The position numbers and the translations under genes were made by a program. DNA of 64,000 bases from Cordylochernes scorpioides (Eukaryota > Arthropoda > Arachnida > Pseudoscorpiones > Chernetidae), in the NCBI GenBank assembly GCA_030710605.1, contig CP092863.1, positions 56,572,507 through 56,636,506 of the forward strand, given 5' to 3'. Every line of letters starts with the position of its first letter. The stretch's first letter is position 1. This document shows positions 23,301 through 33,420 of the stretch, piece after piece. The notes beneath the pieces are model-generated. The model ran no database searches. It was not told the DNA's origin and was given only the letters and a program-made list of their open reading frames with translations.

Positions 23301-24756
23301 TATATTACTATATAAAAATATAATATCCGTTAAATGTTTTAAAATAATAAATCCAGAGAATTTTAATAGAATCATTCCAAAATGTACAACTTTATATAAC
23401 AATATAAAATTGTGATCATACCTTAGTGTTAATTGAGCACTGATGAACCATGTTCCACTGTATCAAATTGTTTTTTTATTAATGAAAAGGTTAATCAAAA
23501 TATAAATCCTTATATAATAAGGCTCCGTTGAGGTATCTCTATTACAGGTAGCGCTATATGAGACTAGATATTATAATATTAAAATCTATTTGAAATATAA
23601 TAAAGGAAGATATCTTATACAGAATATACCATTAAGAACCACACCTGTTGGTGCACTTAAAACAAGGGAATATAATATTCCTTATTTTTCTCTCGTAGAA
23701 TAATAACAATGGATGATATATAAATATCTGGCAACCCAACCTGAAATAGACTTGTTATAAAATTTTCTATTAAAGTGAGAAACTATTTTGCTCAGCTAAG
23801 AGGAAAATACGATTTCATCTAAAATTCATAAAATGATTTCTTTTGAAGTTCAATCTATTTTTCTCTTCGTTTGGGAAATGAACAAATATTGAAATCAAAT
23901 ATTTGTCTTTTATTAATATTGTATCTCTTTTTTGATTTTATTAGGATACATAAAATATTGATAAATATAGTTTCCTTATAAATTATTTTAAATTATTATA
24001 ATGTCTATGCTGGTATTAATTCGTTTTCTATTTTATACAGCGTAAATTTCTGACAGATTTTTATGTTGCGGCCAGCTTCATTCTAAGAACAGCCCCAGAT
24101 GCTTGTCTGGATTTATACGGACGAAGTAAAAAATGCCCAAAATTATAAATGTGTCACTATGGTAAAATGAGCAAGTTGCTTCTCCAGACCTAACAAACCT
24201 GCGAAGAAAGGTCACATCCAGGGAGACCAGGGGTATTCTTGTTTTGAGAAGTCTCCCAAAAGAGGTTCTACTGTTTATATTATAAGGCTGTATATACATT
24301 TTGATGTTTCCTTTCACCTTCAATATTTGTATTTTTCATGTAAAATCTATGGTGTTCAATAAATATACTCTCTACCTAATGTCAACCCCCCGTTGCAATA
24401 TCCTGTATATAAGAATGCCGTAATAAATCCATATATTCAAATATTTCTAAATATACAAAACTTGAGTGTTAAGGAAAATATTACCAACTACAGAAGGTAG
24501 TTTAATTATAAACTTAAATATCTTCTATATAGCTCAAATTACCTTTTCACTTTAAATTTATTCTGAATCGAACATCCACACTAATGACTTTTAGCCATGA
24601 GAAAACACTTTGAAAAATAGATAAATTAATTAAAATTAAAGTTAAATATTTACTTTACAATATGATTGGAATTTGGAAGAAATTCTTAAAATTAGGGTGC
24701 AACTTCTTTATATATGAAAAAATAGTACAAATGTAATATTGTACTGGAATAAGGTG
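23301..24756. other. No recognisable gene
   Basis: An 81-residue minus frame at 24078-24323 lies in a slightly GC-richer patch but has no identifiable domain. The rest is AT-rich. Confidence 0.45.
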
Positions 24757-25222
24757 CATAAATTAAGAAAAGGGCATCTTCTTATCGTGCAACTGAAAGT
24801 TGCTAATGGCTTGCGCCATCTATCGGAATAAATATCAACTATTCTCGTTGATTTTTAATTATTCCAGAATTGGCCAAATACCCATTCTTGATTAATCAAG
24901 AAAAGCTAACCACGGACGCGTTTCGGGCTATCATCCTGGGCGAGGCATTTATATATTACCAACAGTTTATACAGTCATCATGATGTATGTATCATGCCAC
25001 GTTGCCCACCTAGATGTCCCAGAATGTCATCTCTGGTCAGATGGTGACAGCCCGAAATGCGTCCGTGGTTAGCTTTTCTTGATTAATAAAGAATGGGTAT
25101 TTGGCCAATTCTGGAATAATTAAAAATCAACGAGAATAGTTGATATTTATTCCGATAGATGGCGCAAGTCATTAGCAACTTTCAGTTGCACGATAAGAAG
25201 ATGCCCTTTTCTTAATTATTTA
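24757..25222. mobile_element. Long foldback element (family A)
   Basis: Two arms of about 170-180 bp (about 24757-24933 and 25045-25222) are near-perfect inverted copies around a spacer of about 110 bp. Each arm carries AAGGGCATCTTCTTATCG, TTGCGCCATCTATCGG, CCAGAATTGGCCAAATACCC and CTTGATTAATCAAGAAAAGC in order. The RNA or single strand would form a very long hairpin. No transposase frame. Confidence 0.85.
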
Positions 25223-25340
25223 TATATGCCAGGATATAGTGGCTTTTCCAAATGAGAGGGACATTCTGAAGTTGCTCTACGTTCAGCTAGTTACATACGA
25301 TGACAAAACTAATTCATTTTTTAAATTAGAAAATCCCCAC

Positions 25341-25652
25341 TGTTAAAAGTCATGACATATAGTATGTAAATATCTTTTTTAAATGTATGACTAGGAATGT
25401 AGATTTTCTATTGAATGTATAAATTATTATGTAAATTTCCCTTTTTAATGTATATAACTTAGCCGTGTTGTTTAAATAAAGAGTTTTTTTTTAGTAGAGC
25501 AGAAGAGCTTTACAGGTCTAGCCGCTGGTTTTGTCTTCCTTATTTTCTTTCTTGCTTGATCACCCGAGGCAGCCTAAACAATATCAAGACTTTGGGTAAA
25601 GGTTTTACTTGTTAAAGGAGGTTTCTTTAATTTGACCTCTCATACCTTAACA
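25341..25652 (+). repeat. 5' LTR of the BEL/Pao-type element
   Basis: 312 bp with inverted ends TGTTAA/TTAACA. AATAAAGAG near 25478 is a possible polyadenylation signal. The segment just inside begins TTTGTGGCGTCCCCGGGTGG; a primer site starting TGGCGTCC is plausible but its tRNA is not identified. Confidence 0.92.
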
Positions 25653-25686
25653 TTTGTGGCGTCCCCGGGTGGGCTGCGTGGGCTGG

Positions 25687-26650
25687 TCAAGCAGAGGAAG
25701 TATTGGAGCCTGCCGAGTAGCAGAGGAAGTATTGGAGCCTGCCGAGTAGCAGAGGAAGTATTAGTCTGCCGAGTAGCAGAGGAAGTATTAGCCTGCCGAG
25801 TAGCAGAGGAAGTATTAGCCTGCCGAGTAGCAGAGGAAGTATTAGCCTGCCGAGTAGCAGAGGAAGTATTAGCCTGCCTAGTAGCAGAGGAAGTATTAGC
25901 CTGCCGATTAGCAGAGGAAGTATTAGCCTGCCGAGTAGCAGAGGAAGTATTAGCCTGCCGAGTAGCAGAGGAAGTATTAGCCTGCCGAGTAGCAGAGGAA
26001 GTATTAGCCTGCCGATTAGCAGAGGAAGTATTAGCCTGCCGAGTAGCAGAGGAAGTATTAGCCTGCCGAGTAGCAGAGGAAGTATTAGCCTGCCGAGTAG
26101 CAGAGGAAGTATTGGCCTGCCGAGTAGCAGAGGAAGTATTGGCCTGCCGAGTAGCAGAGGAAGTATTGGCCTGCCGAGTAGCAGAGGAAGTATTAGCCTG
26201 CCGAGTAGCAGAGGAAGTATTAGCCTGCCGAGTAGCAGAGGAAGTATTAGCCTGCCGAGTAGCAGAGGAAGTATTGGCCTGCCGAGTAGCAGAGGAAGTA
26301 TTAGCCTGCCGAGTAGCAGAGGAAGTATTAGCCTGCCGAGAAGCAGAGGAAGTATTAGCCTGCCGAGTAGCAGAGGAAGTATTGGCCTGCCGAGTAGCAG
26401 AGGAAGTATTGGCCTGCCGAGTAGCAGAGGAAGTAATGGCCTGCCGAGTAGCAAAGGAAGTATTAGCCTGCCGAGTAGCAGAGGAAGTATTGGAGCCTGC
26501 CGAGTAGCAGAGGAAGTATTGGAGCCTGCCGAGTAGCAGAGGAAGTATTGGAGCCTGCCGAGTACCAAGGAAGTATTGGAGCCTGCCGAGTAGCAGAGGA
26601 AGTATTAGAGCCTGCCGAGTAGCAGAGGTAGTAGGAGAGCCTGCCGAGTA
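25687..26650 (+). repeat. Minisatellite of 27- and 29-bp units in the element leader
   Basis: About 35 tandem units are built on AGCAGAGGAAGTATT plus AGCCTGCCGAGT. The central units are 27 bp and the outer ones 29 bp (GGAGCC instead of AGCC). Because 27 is a multiple of three, the core is open in frame, giving about 28 repeats of the nonapeptide VAEEVLACR in a frame that starts inside the LTR at 25632 and stops at 26507. The opposite strand is also open. Expression is not shown: openness on both strands is expected from the unit length, and the 29-bp units shift frame. Confidence 0.92.
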
Positions 26651-26659
26651 GCAGAGGGA

Positions 26660-27160
26660 GAGTGAGAATCTGCGGAGCTCAAGGGAAAAGTGAAGCTCAA
26701 GGTTTAAAGGAGCTCAAAAAGCCCCTTGTTAAAGGTTTAAAGGAGCTCAAAAAGCCCTTTTTTAAAGGTTAAAAGGAGCTCAAAGGAAAAGTGAAGCTCA
26801 AGGTTTAAAGGAGCTCAAAAAGCCCTTTGTTAAAGGTTAAAGGGAGCTCAAGGGAAAAGTGAAGCTCAAGGTTTAAAGGAGCTCAAAAAGCCCTTTGTTA
26901 AAGGTTAAAGGGAGCTCAAGGGAAAAGTGAAGCTCAAGTTAGGATAAAGAAGTTGAAGAAGCTCAAGTAAGGATAAAGAAGTTGAAGAAGCTCGAAGGCA
27001 AAGAAGTTGAAGGAGCTCAATGGCAAAGAAGTTGAAGAAGCTCAAGGGAAAAGAAGTTGAAGAAGCTCGAAGGCAAAGAAGTTGAAGGAGCTCAAAGGCA
27101 AAAAGTTGAAGAAGCTCAAGGGAAAAAAAGTTGAAGAAGCTCAAGATAAATCTAGGAAGA
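26660..27160 (+). repeat. Second and third tandem arrays of the BEL-type element
   Basis: First comes a unit of roughly 75-80 bp, about three times, containing GGAGCTCAAAAAGCCC and GTGAAGCTCAAGG. Then come about eight units near 24-27 bp containing AAAGAAGTTGAAGAAGCTC. The arrays share the GAGCTCAA word. They sit directly before the Gag-like frame. Confidence 0.85.
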
Positions 27161-27184
27161 CAAGACTAAAGCTAGCGAGGTGGA

Positions 27185-28664
27185 ATGGAGGAGGTGAACA
27201 AGAGACGTCGTAGGGCGGTGAGATGTAACTTTACAAAATTAATTAATGATTTAAATATCGAACTGAAAGAGCCTTCAATTGATAGTATAAGGGTGGATGC
27301 AAAATTCGATAGGATAGAGGTTCTCTATGTAGAACTTACGAATCTAAACGAGCTATGTCAGTCAGTCATATTAGCCAAAGATGAGGCTACTGGCGAAGAG
27401 GTCGATAGGGAATTTGAGGAGTGTGAAATTTACATAATGGAAAGATTTTATTTAAAGGCTAGAATTCGCGTTATGCGTGAGCGGGAAAGGGATGCTCAGG
27501 CCAAGACTTCTCAAATTCCACCAGGGGCGTCTAGTGCCTCTCCGAATTCAGATACCGATAATCAGAAAGTTATCAAACTTCAGACTACTTCTACGTCTCT
27601 ATCGAAAAGCCCGGAAGAGTCTATGAAAGATGAAATTGAAGGCGTGGAAAAAGAGGATTCTGTAAAACTGCTAGAGCTACGGATGTGAAGCCTGCTCTAG
27701 CTAAAGCTAGAATGCTAAAGGAAGCTTGTTCTGCTCCCTCTATAATAGATATCCAATATGAGGGCAAAAAAGGTGCTGTGAGTGCTATTAAAGAAAAGGA
27801 ATTGAATGCGGTAGTTGAAGGCGGTGAAGGGAAGGAAACATAAGCGGCAGTTAAATGCAATGAAGTGAAGGATTCTGAAACTGTGCAGTTGATAGCTTTG
27901 TAGGTGTGAAGGAAGCTGAGGCTAAAGACAAAGCAAAGGAAGCGGAAGCAAAACCCGATAAAGTGAATTCTAAAGACGGAGATAAGGGAGATGAAGTAAA
28001 AGAATCTGAAGGTCAAAAAGCAGGAGATGAAGGCGACGGAGTGAAGGATTCTGAAGTGAAGCCTAAGGGCGACGGAGTGAAGGATTCTGAAGCGAAGCCT
28101 AAGGACGAAGGAAGGAAGGATTCTGAAGATCAGCCTAAGGGCGACGGAGTAAAGGATGCTGAAGCGAAGCTTAAGGGCGACAGAGTAAAGGATTCTGAAG
28201 CGAAGCCTAAGGACGAAGGAAGGAAGGATTCTGAAGATCAGCCTAAGGGCGACGGAGTGAAGAATTCTGAAGCGAAGCCTAAGGGAGAAGGCGTAAAGGA
28301 TTCTGAAGCGAAGCCTGAGGGCGATGGAGTGAAGGATTCTGGAACGGCAATTAAAAGTTATGAACCGGTAAACAATTCTAGAGCAGCAGCTGAAGGCGCT
28401 GATCAAGTGAAGATTTCAGATGATGAAACTGAATCGATTGATGATAATGAGGAAAATGAGGAAAGAGTTGTCAAAGTTCCAGCATCGAGGAAATTGGTGA
28501 AAGCAAGACTAACTGGAGATACGGAATTTAAGATAAAGGAAAGCGCAAGGTCTCTTACGAAGGAGGAAACTGCTAATGAAAAATGTGAAGATGCAAATTT
28601 AAAGAATAAGGAATATTCTGAAGCTGAGTCCAGAGGCGATAGAATAGGGGATTCGGAAGCTTAA
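27185..28664 (+). pseudogene. BEL/Pao-type Gag-like protein, decayed, repeat-rich
   Basis: The first frame (27185-27688) starts Met-Glu-Glu-Val-Asn-Lys-Arg-Arg-Arg-Arg and gives a charged helical region with Phe-Thr-Lys-Leu, spaced Leu/Glu residues and FEECEIYIMERFYLKARIR, resembling the N-terminal region of BEL/Pao Gag before its DUF1759 core. The frame shifts near 27668, and in-frame stops occur near 27841 and 27901. From about 27906 it continues as an acidic/basic low-complexity tail built on KGDGVKDSEAKPK-type repeats of 13 or so residues and stops near 28662. No zinc knuckle was found. The long minus-strand frame here is a shadow. Confidence 0.6.
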
Positions 28665-28717
28665 CCAAGGGTAATGGAGTAAAGGATTCTGGAACAGCAA
28701 TTAAAAGTTATGAATCG

Positions 28718-29413
28718 GTGAACAATTCTAAAGCAGTAGCTCAGGGTACTGATTTAAAGGTGGAAGAAAAGCTAGATGTTGAACAGGGTACTGATTTAAA
28801 GGTGGAAGAAAAGCTAGATGTAGAACAGGGTACTGATTTAAAGGTGGAAGAAAAGCTAGATGCAGAACAGGGTACTGATTCAAAGGTGGAAGAAAAGCTA
28901 GATGTAGAACAGGGTACTGATTTAAAGGTGGAAGAAAAGCTAGATGCAGAACAGGGTACTGATTCAAAGGTGGGAGAAAAAATTATTGATCCAAAAGATT
29001 GGTTGAGTGAGGGGTTCATTGAAGGAGTCAATGAAAATCCACCTGGGGTGGAAGGACACTATTTGCCCCGTCACCTTTTGTTTAAGAGTGAGTCCAAAAC
29101 GACGCCTATACGGCCGGTATTTGACGACGCTTCCAGTCGAAGACACAACGGACTCTCCTTGAGACGATATTTAAAAAAGATACCCAATCTACTGAGGAGA
29201 ATTCCTGAGATAGGGATAAAACTTCGGGAAAATAAGTTCGGAGTTTTGGCCGACATGAGGAGATATTTCCAGGTGATGGCCATCAAGGAAAATGATTGGG
29301 ACTACCTCCGATTCCTTTGGAAGAGGAAGATGGACGCCTATGGGGTAATCTCAGGTGGTGTGTATGGAGAGGTTGCCGCAGTGTGCCGAGGAGAAGATAG
29401 TTTTCCTGGATAA
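28718..29413 (+). pseudogene. BEL/Pao-type Pol fragment with 42-bp repeats and RT start
   Basis: The frame opens with five to six copies of a 14-residue unit, EQGTDLKVEEKLDV (42 bp each, 28741-28975). It then enters the N-terminal part of a BEL/Pao reverse transcriptase: a Trp-Leu-Ser-Glu-Gly-Phe-Ile-Glu stretch, GHYLPRHLL, an IRPVFDDASS motif, Leu-Ser-Leu-Arg-Arg-Tyr-Leu and Ile-Pro-Asn-Leu-Leu, then FGVLADMRRYFQVMAIKEND with the first catalytic Asp, and YLRFLW. Coding similarity ends there. The YXDD box, RNase H and integrase are deleted and only about 100 bp separate this from the polypurine tract. It cannot be enzymatically active. Confidence 0.85.
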
Positions 29414-29497
29414 GAGCCTGGGCTCCCTGCAACGGTGTCCCACCTACCGGGATCCCCCCATCACGGTGGAACGGATTTTTTTCTTTCTTGTTTTACA

Positions 29498-29515
29498 AAA
29501 AAGAAAGGTGGGGTA
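29498..29515 (+). other. Polypurine tract of the BEL/Pao-type element
   Basis: AAAAAAGAAAGGTGGGGTA lies directly before the 3' LTR start TGTTAAAAG, as needed to prime second-strand synthesis. Confidence 0.7.
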
Positions 29516-29569
29516 TGTTAAAAGTCATGACATATAGTATGTAAATATCTTTTTTAAATGTATGACTAG
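29516..29569 (+). repeat. 3' LTR of the BEL/Pao-type element, left part
   Basis: Matches 25341-25394. It is interrupted at 29569 by the gypsy insertion and resumes at 31921 after the 5-bp duplication ACTAG. Confidence 0.92.
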
Positions 29570-29736
29570 TGTTGTGTATGCAAAGTGTTAAATATCTGTA
29601 TGTATTTTGCATGTTTTTTATTATTAATATGTAAATATTTATTTGTATATATAGAACATTAACGGTGCAATTAAATAGAAATTGACCAGTAAAGATAGGC
29701 TGCGTGTCGTGACTACTACTGGGAGGCGACACAACA
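29570..29736 (+). repeat. 5' LTR of the nested gypsy element
   Basis: 167 bp. The terminal inverted ends TGTTGTGT/ACACAACA agree with the second copy. Confidence 0.92.
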
Positions 29737-29751
29737 ACTGGCGACGAGTGT

Positions 29752-31158
29752 GTGGGAACCGTTTCAAGTGCTCGTTCACAGGTGGAGGAAGATAGAAATC
29801 TAAACGAACGAGAAGCCAACAGGATGTCTGGAAGTTCAGTGATTGTACCGTTCGGTTTCTACAGGCCGGGGGAAGAATCCTTTGAGATTTTCGTTCAGAG
29901 GTTTGAAGCAGCCTTTGAGGCAAATGCATTAGAAGAAAAAAGAAGAATGCCCATCTTTGTTTCTCTGCTGGATTCGGAGATGTTGAAACTGGGCAATGAT
30001 TTATTTTTCCCGAGTACAATGAGAGAACAGCCGTATGAATTGTTAGTACAAAGAATAAAACTACATCTAGCTCCAAGAAAGAAGGTGATTCCTCAACGAT
30101 GCAGGTTCTTGAAGAGAATACAACTCGAAAATGAATCCGTCTCAGAATACCTGCGTGAGCCCCGGCATTTGGCTATGGATTGCACTTTTGGTTAAATGTT
30201 GGAGGTCATGTTACGAGACCGTTTTGTGGCTGGTATAAAATCGGAAAGCCTTCAGAAGAAATTGTTACAGGAGGATGACGATGTCACCTTGGACAGGGTA
30301 TTTTCTATAGCAGTCTCGTTTGAGCTAGCTGAACAAAATGCTAAGGAGCTGCAGGATGGACTAGTGGCTAAGATGGATATTGTTCCGGGAGGAAATAGAA
30401 AGAATGAAGCTCGTAGAGGATGGCAGCATGGGCCCGGTATGCAAAGAAGGGAGACAATTTGTTCCCGATGCGGAGAAAAAAATTCTCACCTGGCACCTGC
30501 ATGTCCACATAAAACAAAATCTTGTTTTAAATGCAAGAGAATTGGACATTTGAGCAGGGTGTGCAAAACGGGTAAATCAGTGCCAGACTGCCGATATGCG
30601 CAGGACGAATTAATTTATTCGGTACAAGGTGATACTGATGCAAAAATAAATCTACATGTTGACGAGTATCAGTTGTGTTTTGTGGTGGACACAGGAAGTC
30701 CCGTCACACTGATACCGAAAACAATTTATGAAAAATACTGGAAAGATGGTAAATTGTCTCCATCTTATTTAAGATTGAGGTCCTTTTGCGGAAACCCAAT
30801 AAAAATTATTGGTGAGAGGAGAGTTTTTGTGAAGGAGGCAAATCAAGATTTGCGGTTGAGAGTTGTAGATGAAGATATTTCGATAGTTTTGTTGGGACGA
30901 GAATGGCTAAAAGGTTTAAATCTTGATTTTTCTAGGTTATTGAACATTAGACAAGTAAGCGAGTCCGATATCAAAGTTATAATAAATAAGTATGCTAATT
31001 TATTTAGCAAAGAATTAGGTTGCTTAAAAAACGTCCATATTGATTTTTATTTAAAAAAAAATACGACTCCTGTATTTTGTAAGGCGAGAAGTTTGCCTTT
31101 TTCTTTGAAGAAAAAAGTAATAGAAAAAAGAAATGCGGCGATTTTTATTCGCCCATAG
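29752..31158 (+). pseudogene. Gypsy Gag-protease-RT start, one stop codon
   Basis: One reading frame spans two open stretches broken only by a TAA at 30193-30195, between DCTFG and MLEVMLRDRF, in the middle of the capsid region. From a Met at 29824 the capsid starts MSGSSVIVPFGFYRPGEE. In the second stretch are two zinc knuckles (Cys89, Cys92, His98, Cys103 with one extra residue; Cys110, Cys113, His118, Cys123), then the aspartic protease with catalytic Asp-Thr-Gly at 165-167 and a later IVLLGREWL. The beginning of RT follows (a Lys-Tyr-Ala-Asn-Leu-Phe stretch and a Pro-Val-Phe-Cys-Lys-Ala-Arg stretch). The frame ends at a deletion junction near 31135-31158. Confidence 0.88.
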
Positions 31159-31807
31159 AGCTTTTCCTCAAACGGTATTAAAGGAGTCTCCCGCGGAACT
31201 TTTAATGAAAAGAAATCTAAGATCAAGATTTTCAAATTTGATTCCGAAAATGGCGAAGGTAGGAGAGGTGTACCATGATGCCATGAGGAAGCAAAAGCAT
31301 TTTGCGGTCGGCTCTGATGTGTATTTTCGGAATTTTGCTAACGGACCAAAATGGAAAAGGGGCAGGATCATGGAACTACTGAGCAGCCGACATTACCTTA
31401 TAGAAGACGAAGGCCGTTATGTGAAAAGACACATAAATCAACTAAGGCCAGTTATCAAGAAAGAAGTTCCTGAAGTGAGAGATTTGGTATTGCCGGGTAC
31501 ATCAAGAGATTTTATACTGCCTGGCACTTCTCGAGATCACCCTGGGCTTGGAGGGCAAGAGAAGACAAGGGAAGAAGCCCCGGAGGTGGACGAAGAATTG
31601 AAAGGAGCGGAGTCTTCAGCACAAGAGGACACTCCAGAACCAGAACCAGGCCCTGCCCTGCGGCTGTCCCTGTCCCTGTGCGCAGTCCAAGACCGCAGCG
31701 ATCCAGAAGACCGCCAGACCGGCTGCACTACTATTAAGAGGGGAGATGTGTTGTGTATGCAAAGTGTTAAATATCTGTATGTATTTTGCATGTTTTTTTA
31801 TTATTAA
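31133..31807 (+). pseudogene. Gypsy integrase C-terminal part after deletion
   Basis: Directly after the deletion, in another frame, the sequence resumes in the end of the integrase: the PAELLMKR motif of the core's last helix, then the C-terminal domain with VYFRNFANGPKWKRG, YLIEDEG and the RHINQLRP motif, which contact target DNA in intact enzymes. A Pro/Glu-rich tail follows and the frame runs into the 3' LTR at 31749. The catalytic DDE core is absent. Confidence 0.85.
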
Positions 31808-31920
31808 TATGTAAATATTTATTTGTATATATATATAGAACATTAACGGTGCAATTAAATATAAATTGACCAGTAAAGATAGGCTGCGTGTCGTGACTAC
31901 TACTGGGAGGCGACACAACA
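31749..31920 (+). repeat. 3' LTR of the nested gypsy element
   Basis: 172 bp, direct copy of 29570-29736 with a longer TA run and one extra T. Confidence 0.92.
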
Positions 31921-32182
31921 ACTAGGAATGTAGATTTTCTATTGAATGTATAAATTATTATGTAAATTTCCCTTTTGAATATATATAACTTAGCCGTGTT
32001 GTTTAAATAAAGAGTTTTTTTTAGTAGAGCAGAAGAGCTTTACAGGTGTAGCCGCTGGTTTTGTCTTCCTTATTTTCTTTCTTGCTTGATCACCCGAGGC
32101 AGCCCAAACAATATCAAGACTTTGGGTAAAAGTTTTACTTGTTAAAGGAGGTTTCTTTAATTTGACCTCTCATACCTTAACA
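31921..32182 (+). repeat. 3' LTR of the BEL/Pao-type element, right part
   Basis: Resumes the host LTR after the nested gypsy, starting with the duplicated ACTAG and ending CCTTAACA, then the outer duplication CCCAC. Confidence 0.92.
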
Positions 32183-32439
32183 CCCACGACCTGAAACCAA
32201 ACGGTATCTATATATTCCAATAAACTTTTGAATCGATACAATATGATTTATTGTTTCCTCATTGAGAAAATGCAATATTTGCCCTAGTGTTCTACAAGGT
32301 ATGATCAAATGGTGTGTTTCTGCGCTTGCCTAATATTTTTTAAAATACTTAGATTAAAAATAATAATACACATTTCAAAAGGTGGATAGAATTTAACACC
32401 ATGTTAGGGAATAGTAACCGCGCAGCTAAATTAAAATGG

Positions 32440-33420
32440 ACGCTAAAATGGAATAATGTGTTTGTTTGAAATTCTTTTTAGATTTGGTAAATCATACAGT
32501 AAAGGTTTGATTTGTTACGAAAAGATTTGGACAAAATCGCTTGAAAGAAGAACAGCATTTGAGTGTTCCAAAAGGTATAAAGATGGCCGAACATTCGTGG
32601 AAAACGACACAAGATATGTTCACGGGAATGTTGAGAATATTGAACCCCTGGTGTTAAAAATCGGAGAATATCAATCAGGGATGTGTTGTAAGAAACGTGT
32701 TTCATTTGTGATATGCCATTCTATTATCCATGATAATCTGGTCCTCAAAAGACGTTATTGCAAGTTTTTTTCCTCTCGTATATTAATTCTGAAGCAGAAA
32801 AGACACATAAAAATATCTTAGATTTGGCCGTAAAAGACTAAATGTGGCAATATTAAATGACAAAAGGGGACGATACATAGTTCTAAGACTACAATCCCGA
32901 AATTAAACGTCAATCAAGTCAATGTTTGGCAGATGACCAAACGAGACCCAAAATACCAGGATAGAAAAGTCAAAAATGAAGGTTCTGCTCGTCACTTTCT
33001 TCAACAGAAAATAACTCATATCATAATTACATACCAACTAGGATGACAAATAACAAATAATCTCACCTTGCTATTTTAAAAAGGTTACTTGAGGCTGTGT
33101 GAAAATAAAAAAAACGCCCAGTAAGATGGCAGAATACAGATAAGAGGCTTGATCATGATAAACAACAGCCATACATGGCTCATTCGGTGCTCGCTTATTT
33201 GACATGAAATGACATCACGGTTTTTCCACATACTCCCTGTTCTTCTGAATTAACACCGATTGACTTTTTCTTTATTTAAAATTGAATATGACACTTGAAG
33301 GTAAACGTTTTGACACGATAGAAGCCGGGTTTTTTAAGTGTTGAAGAAATGAAAATGTGCATTGATGCAGTAGAGTCTTATTTTAAAAACAATTGAAAAT
33401 TCTATTTTCTATTTTCTATT
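32440..33420 (+). pseudogene. Mariner-type transposase relic (plus strand)
   Basis: The order of a mariner transposase can be followed across broken frames. The DNA-binding part has GKSYSKG, Arg-Thr-Ala-Phe-Glu-Cys, KRYKDGRTFVEND and NVENIE (32460-32650). The C-terminal part (about 33170-33360) has a His-Thr stretch, a run like FPHILP...SELTPID and a MTLEGKRFDTIEAGFF stretch typical of the family's end. Many stops and frameshifts intervene and no intact catalytic triad can be read. Terminal repeats were not recognised. Old relic. Confidence 0.7.

Larger units (their letters stand above)
29570..31920 (+). mobile_element. Ty3/gypsy element with internal deletion, nested in the BEL LTR
   Basis: LTRs of 167 and 172 bp (29570-29736 and 31749-31920) have TGTTGTGT...ACACAACA ends. 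A 5-bp duplication ACTAG (29565-29569, 31921-31925) lies in the host LTR. A TGGCGACGAG primer-like site follows the first LTR and a purine tract AAGAGGGGAGA precedes the second. The interior joins Gag-protease to the end of integrase, deleting most of RT, RNase H and the integrase core. LTR differences are one substitution and small length changes, so it is younger than its host. Confidence 0.93.
25341..32182 (+). mobile_element. BEL/Pao-type LTR retrotransposon, deleted, with nested gypsy
   Basis: LTRs of about 311 bp with TGTTAA...TTAACA ends lie at 25341-25652 and 29516-32182; the second is split by a gypsy insertion. The flanks carry the same 5-bp target duplication, CCCAC (25336-25340 and 32183-32187). 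Without the inserted gypsy the element is about 4.5 kb. It has tandem arrays, a decayed Gag-like region and the start of a BEL/Pao RT, but lacks the rest of RT, RNase H and integrase. The LTRs differ at about five positions, more than the nested gypsy's own LTRs, consistent with the BEL element being older. Confidence 0.9.

Noticed and set aside
24078-24323. 81-residue minus frame
   Set aside because: No family resemblance found and no supporting context.
25687-26568. 293-residue minus-strand frame through the minisatellite
   Set aside because: It is open only because the 27-bp unit has no stop in this frame on either strand; repetitive, no domain, and antisense to the element.
25687-26650. 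Array looks superficially like a CRISPR
   Set aside because: Units abut with no unique spacers, the host is eukaryotic, and the array lies between retrotransposon LTRs.
27621-28967. Minus-strand frames opposite the Gag-like repeats (261 and 79 residues)
   Set aside because: Shadows of in-frame tandem repeats on the plus strand; low-complexity translation.
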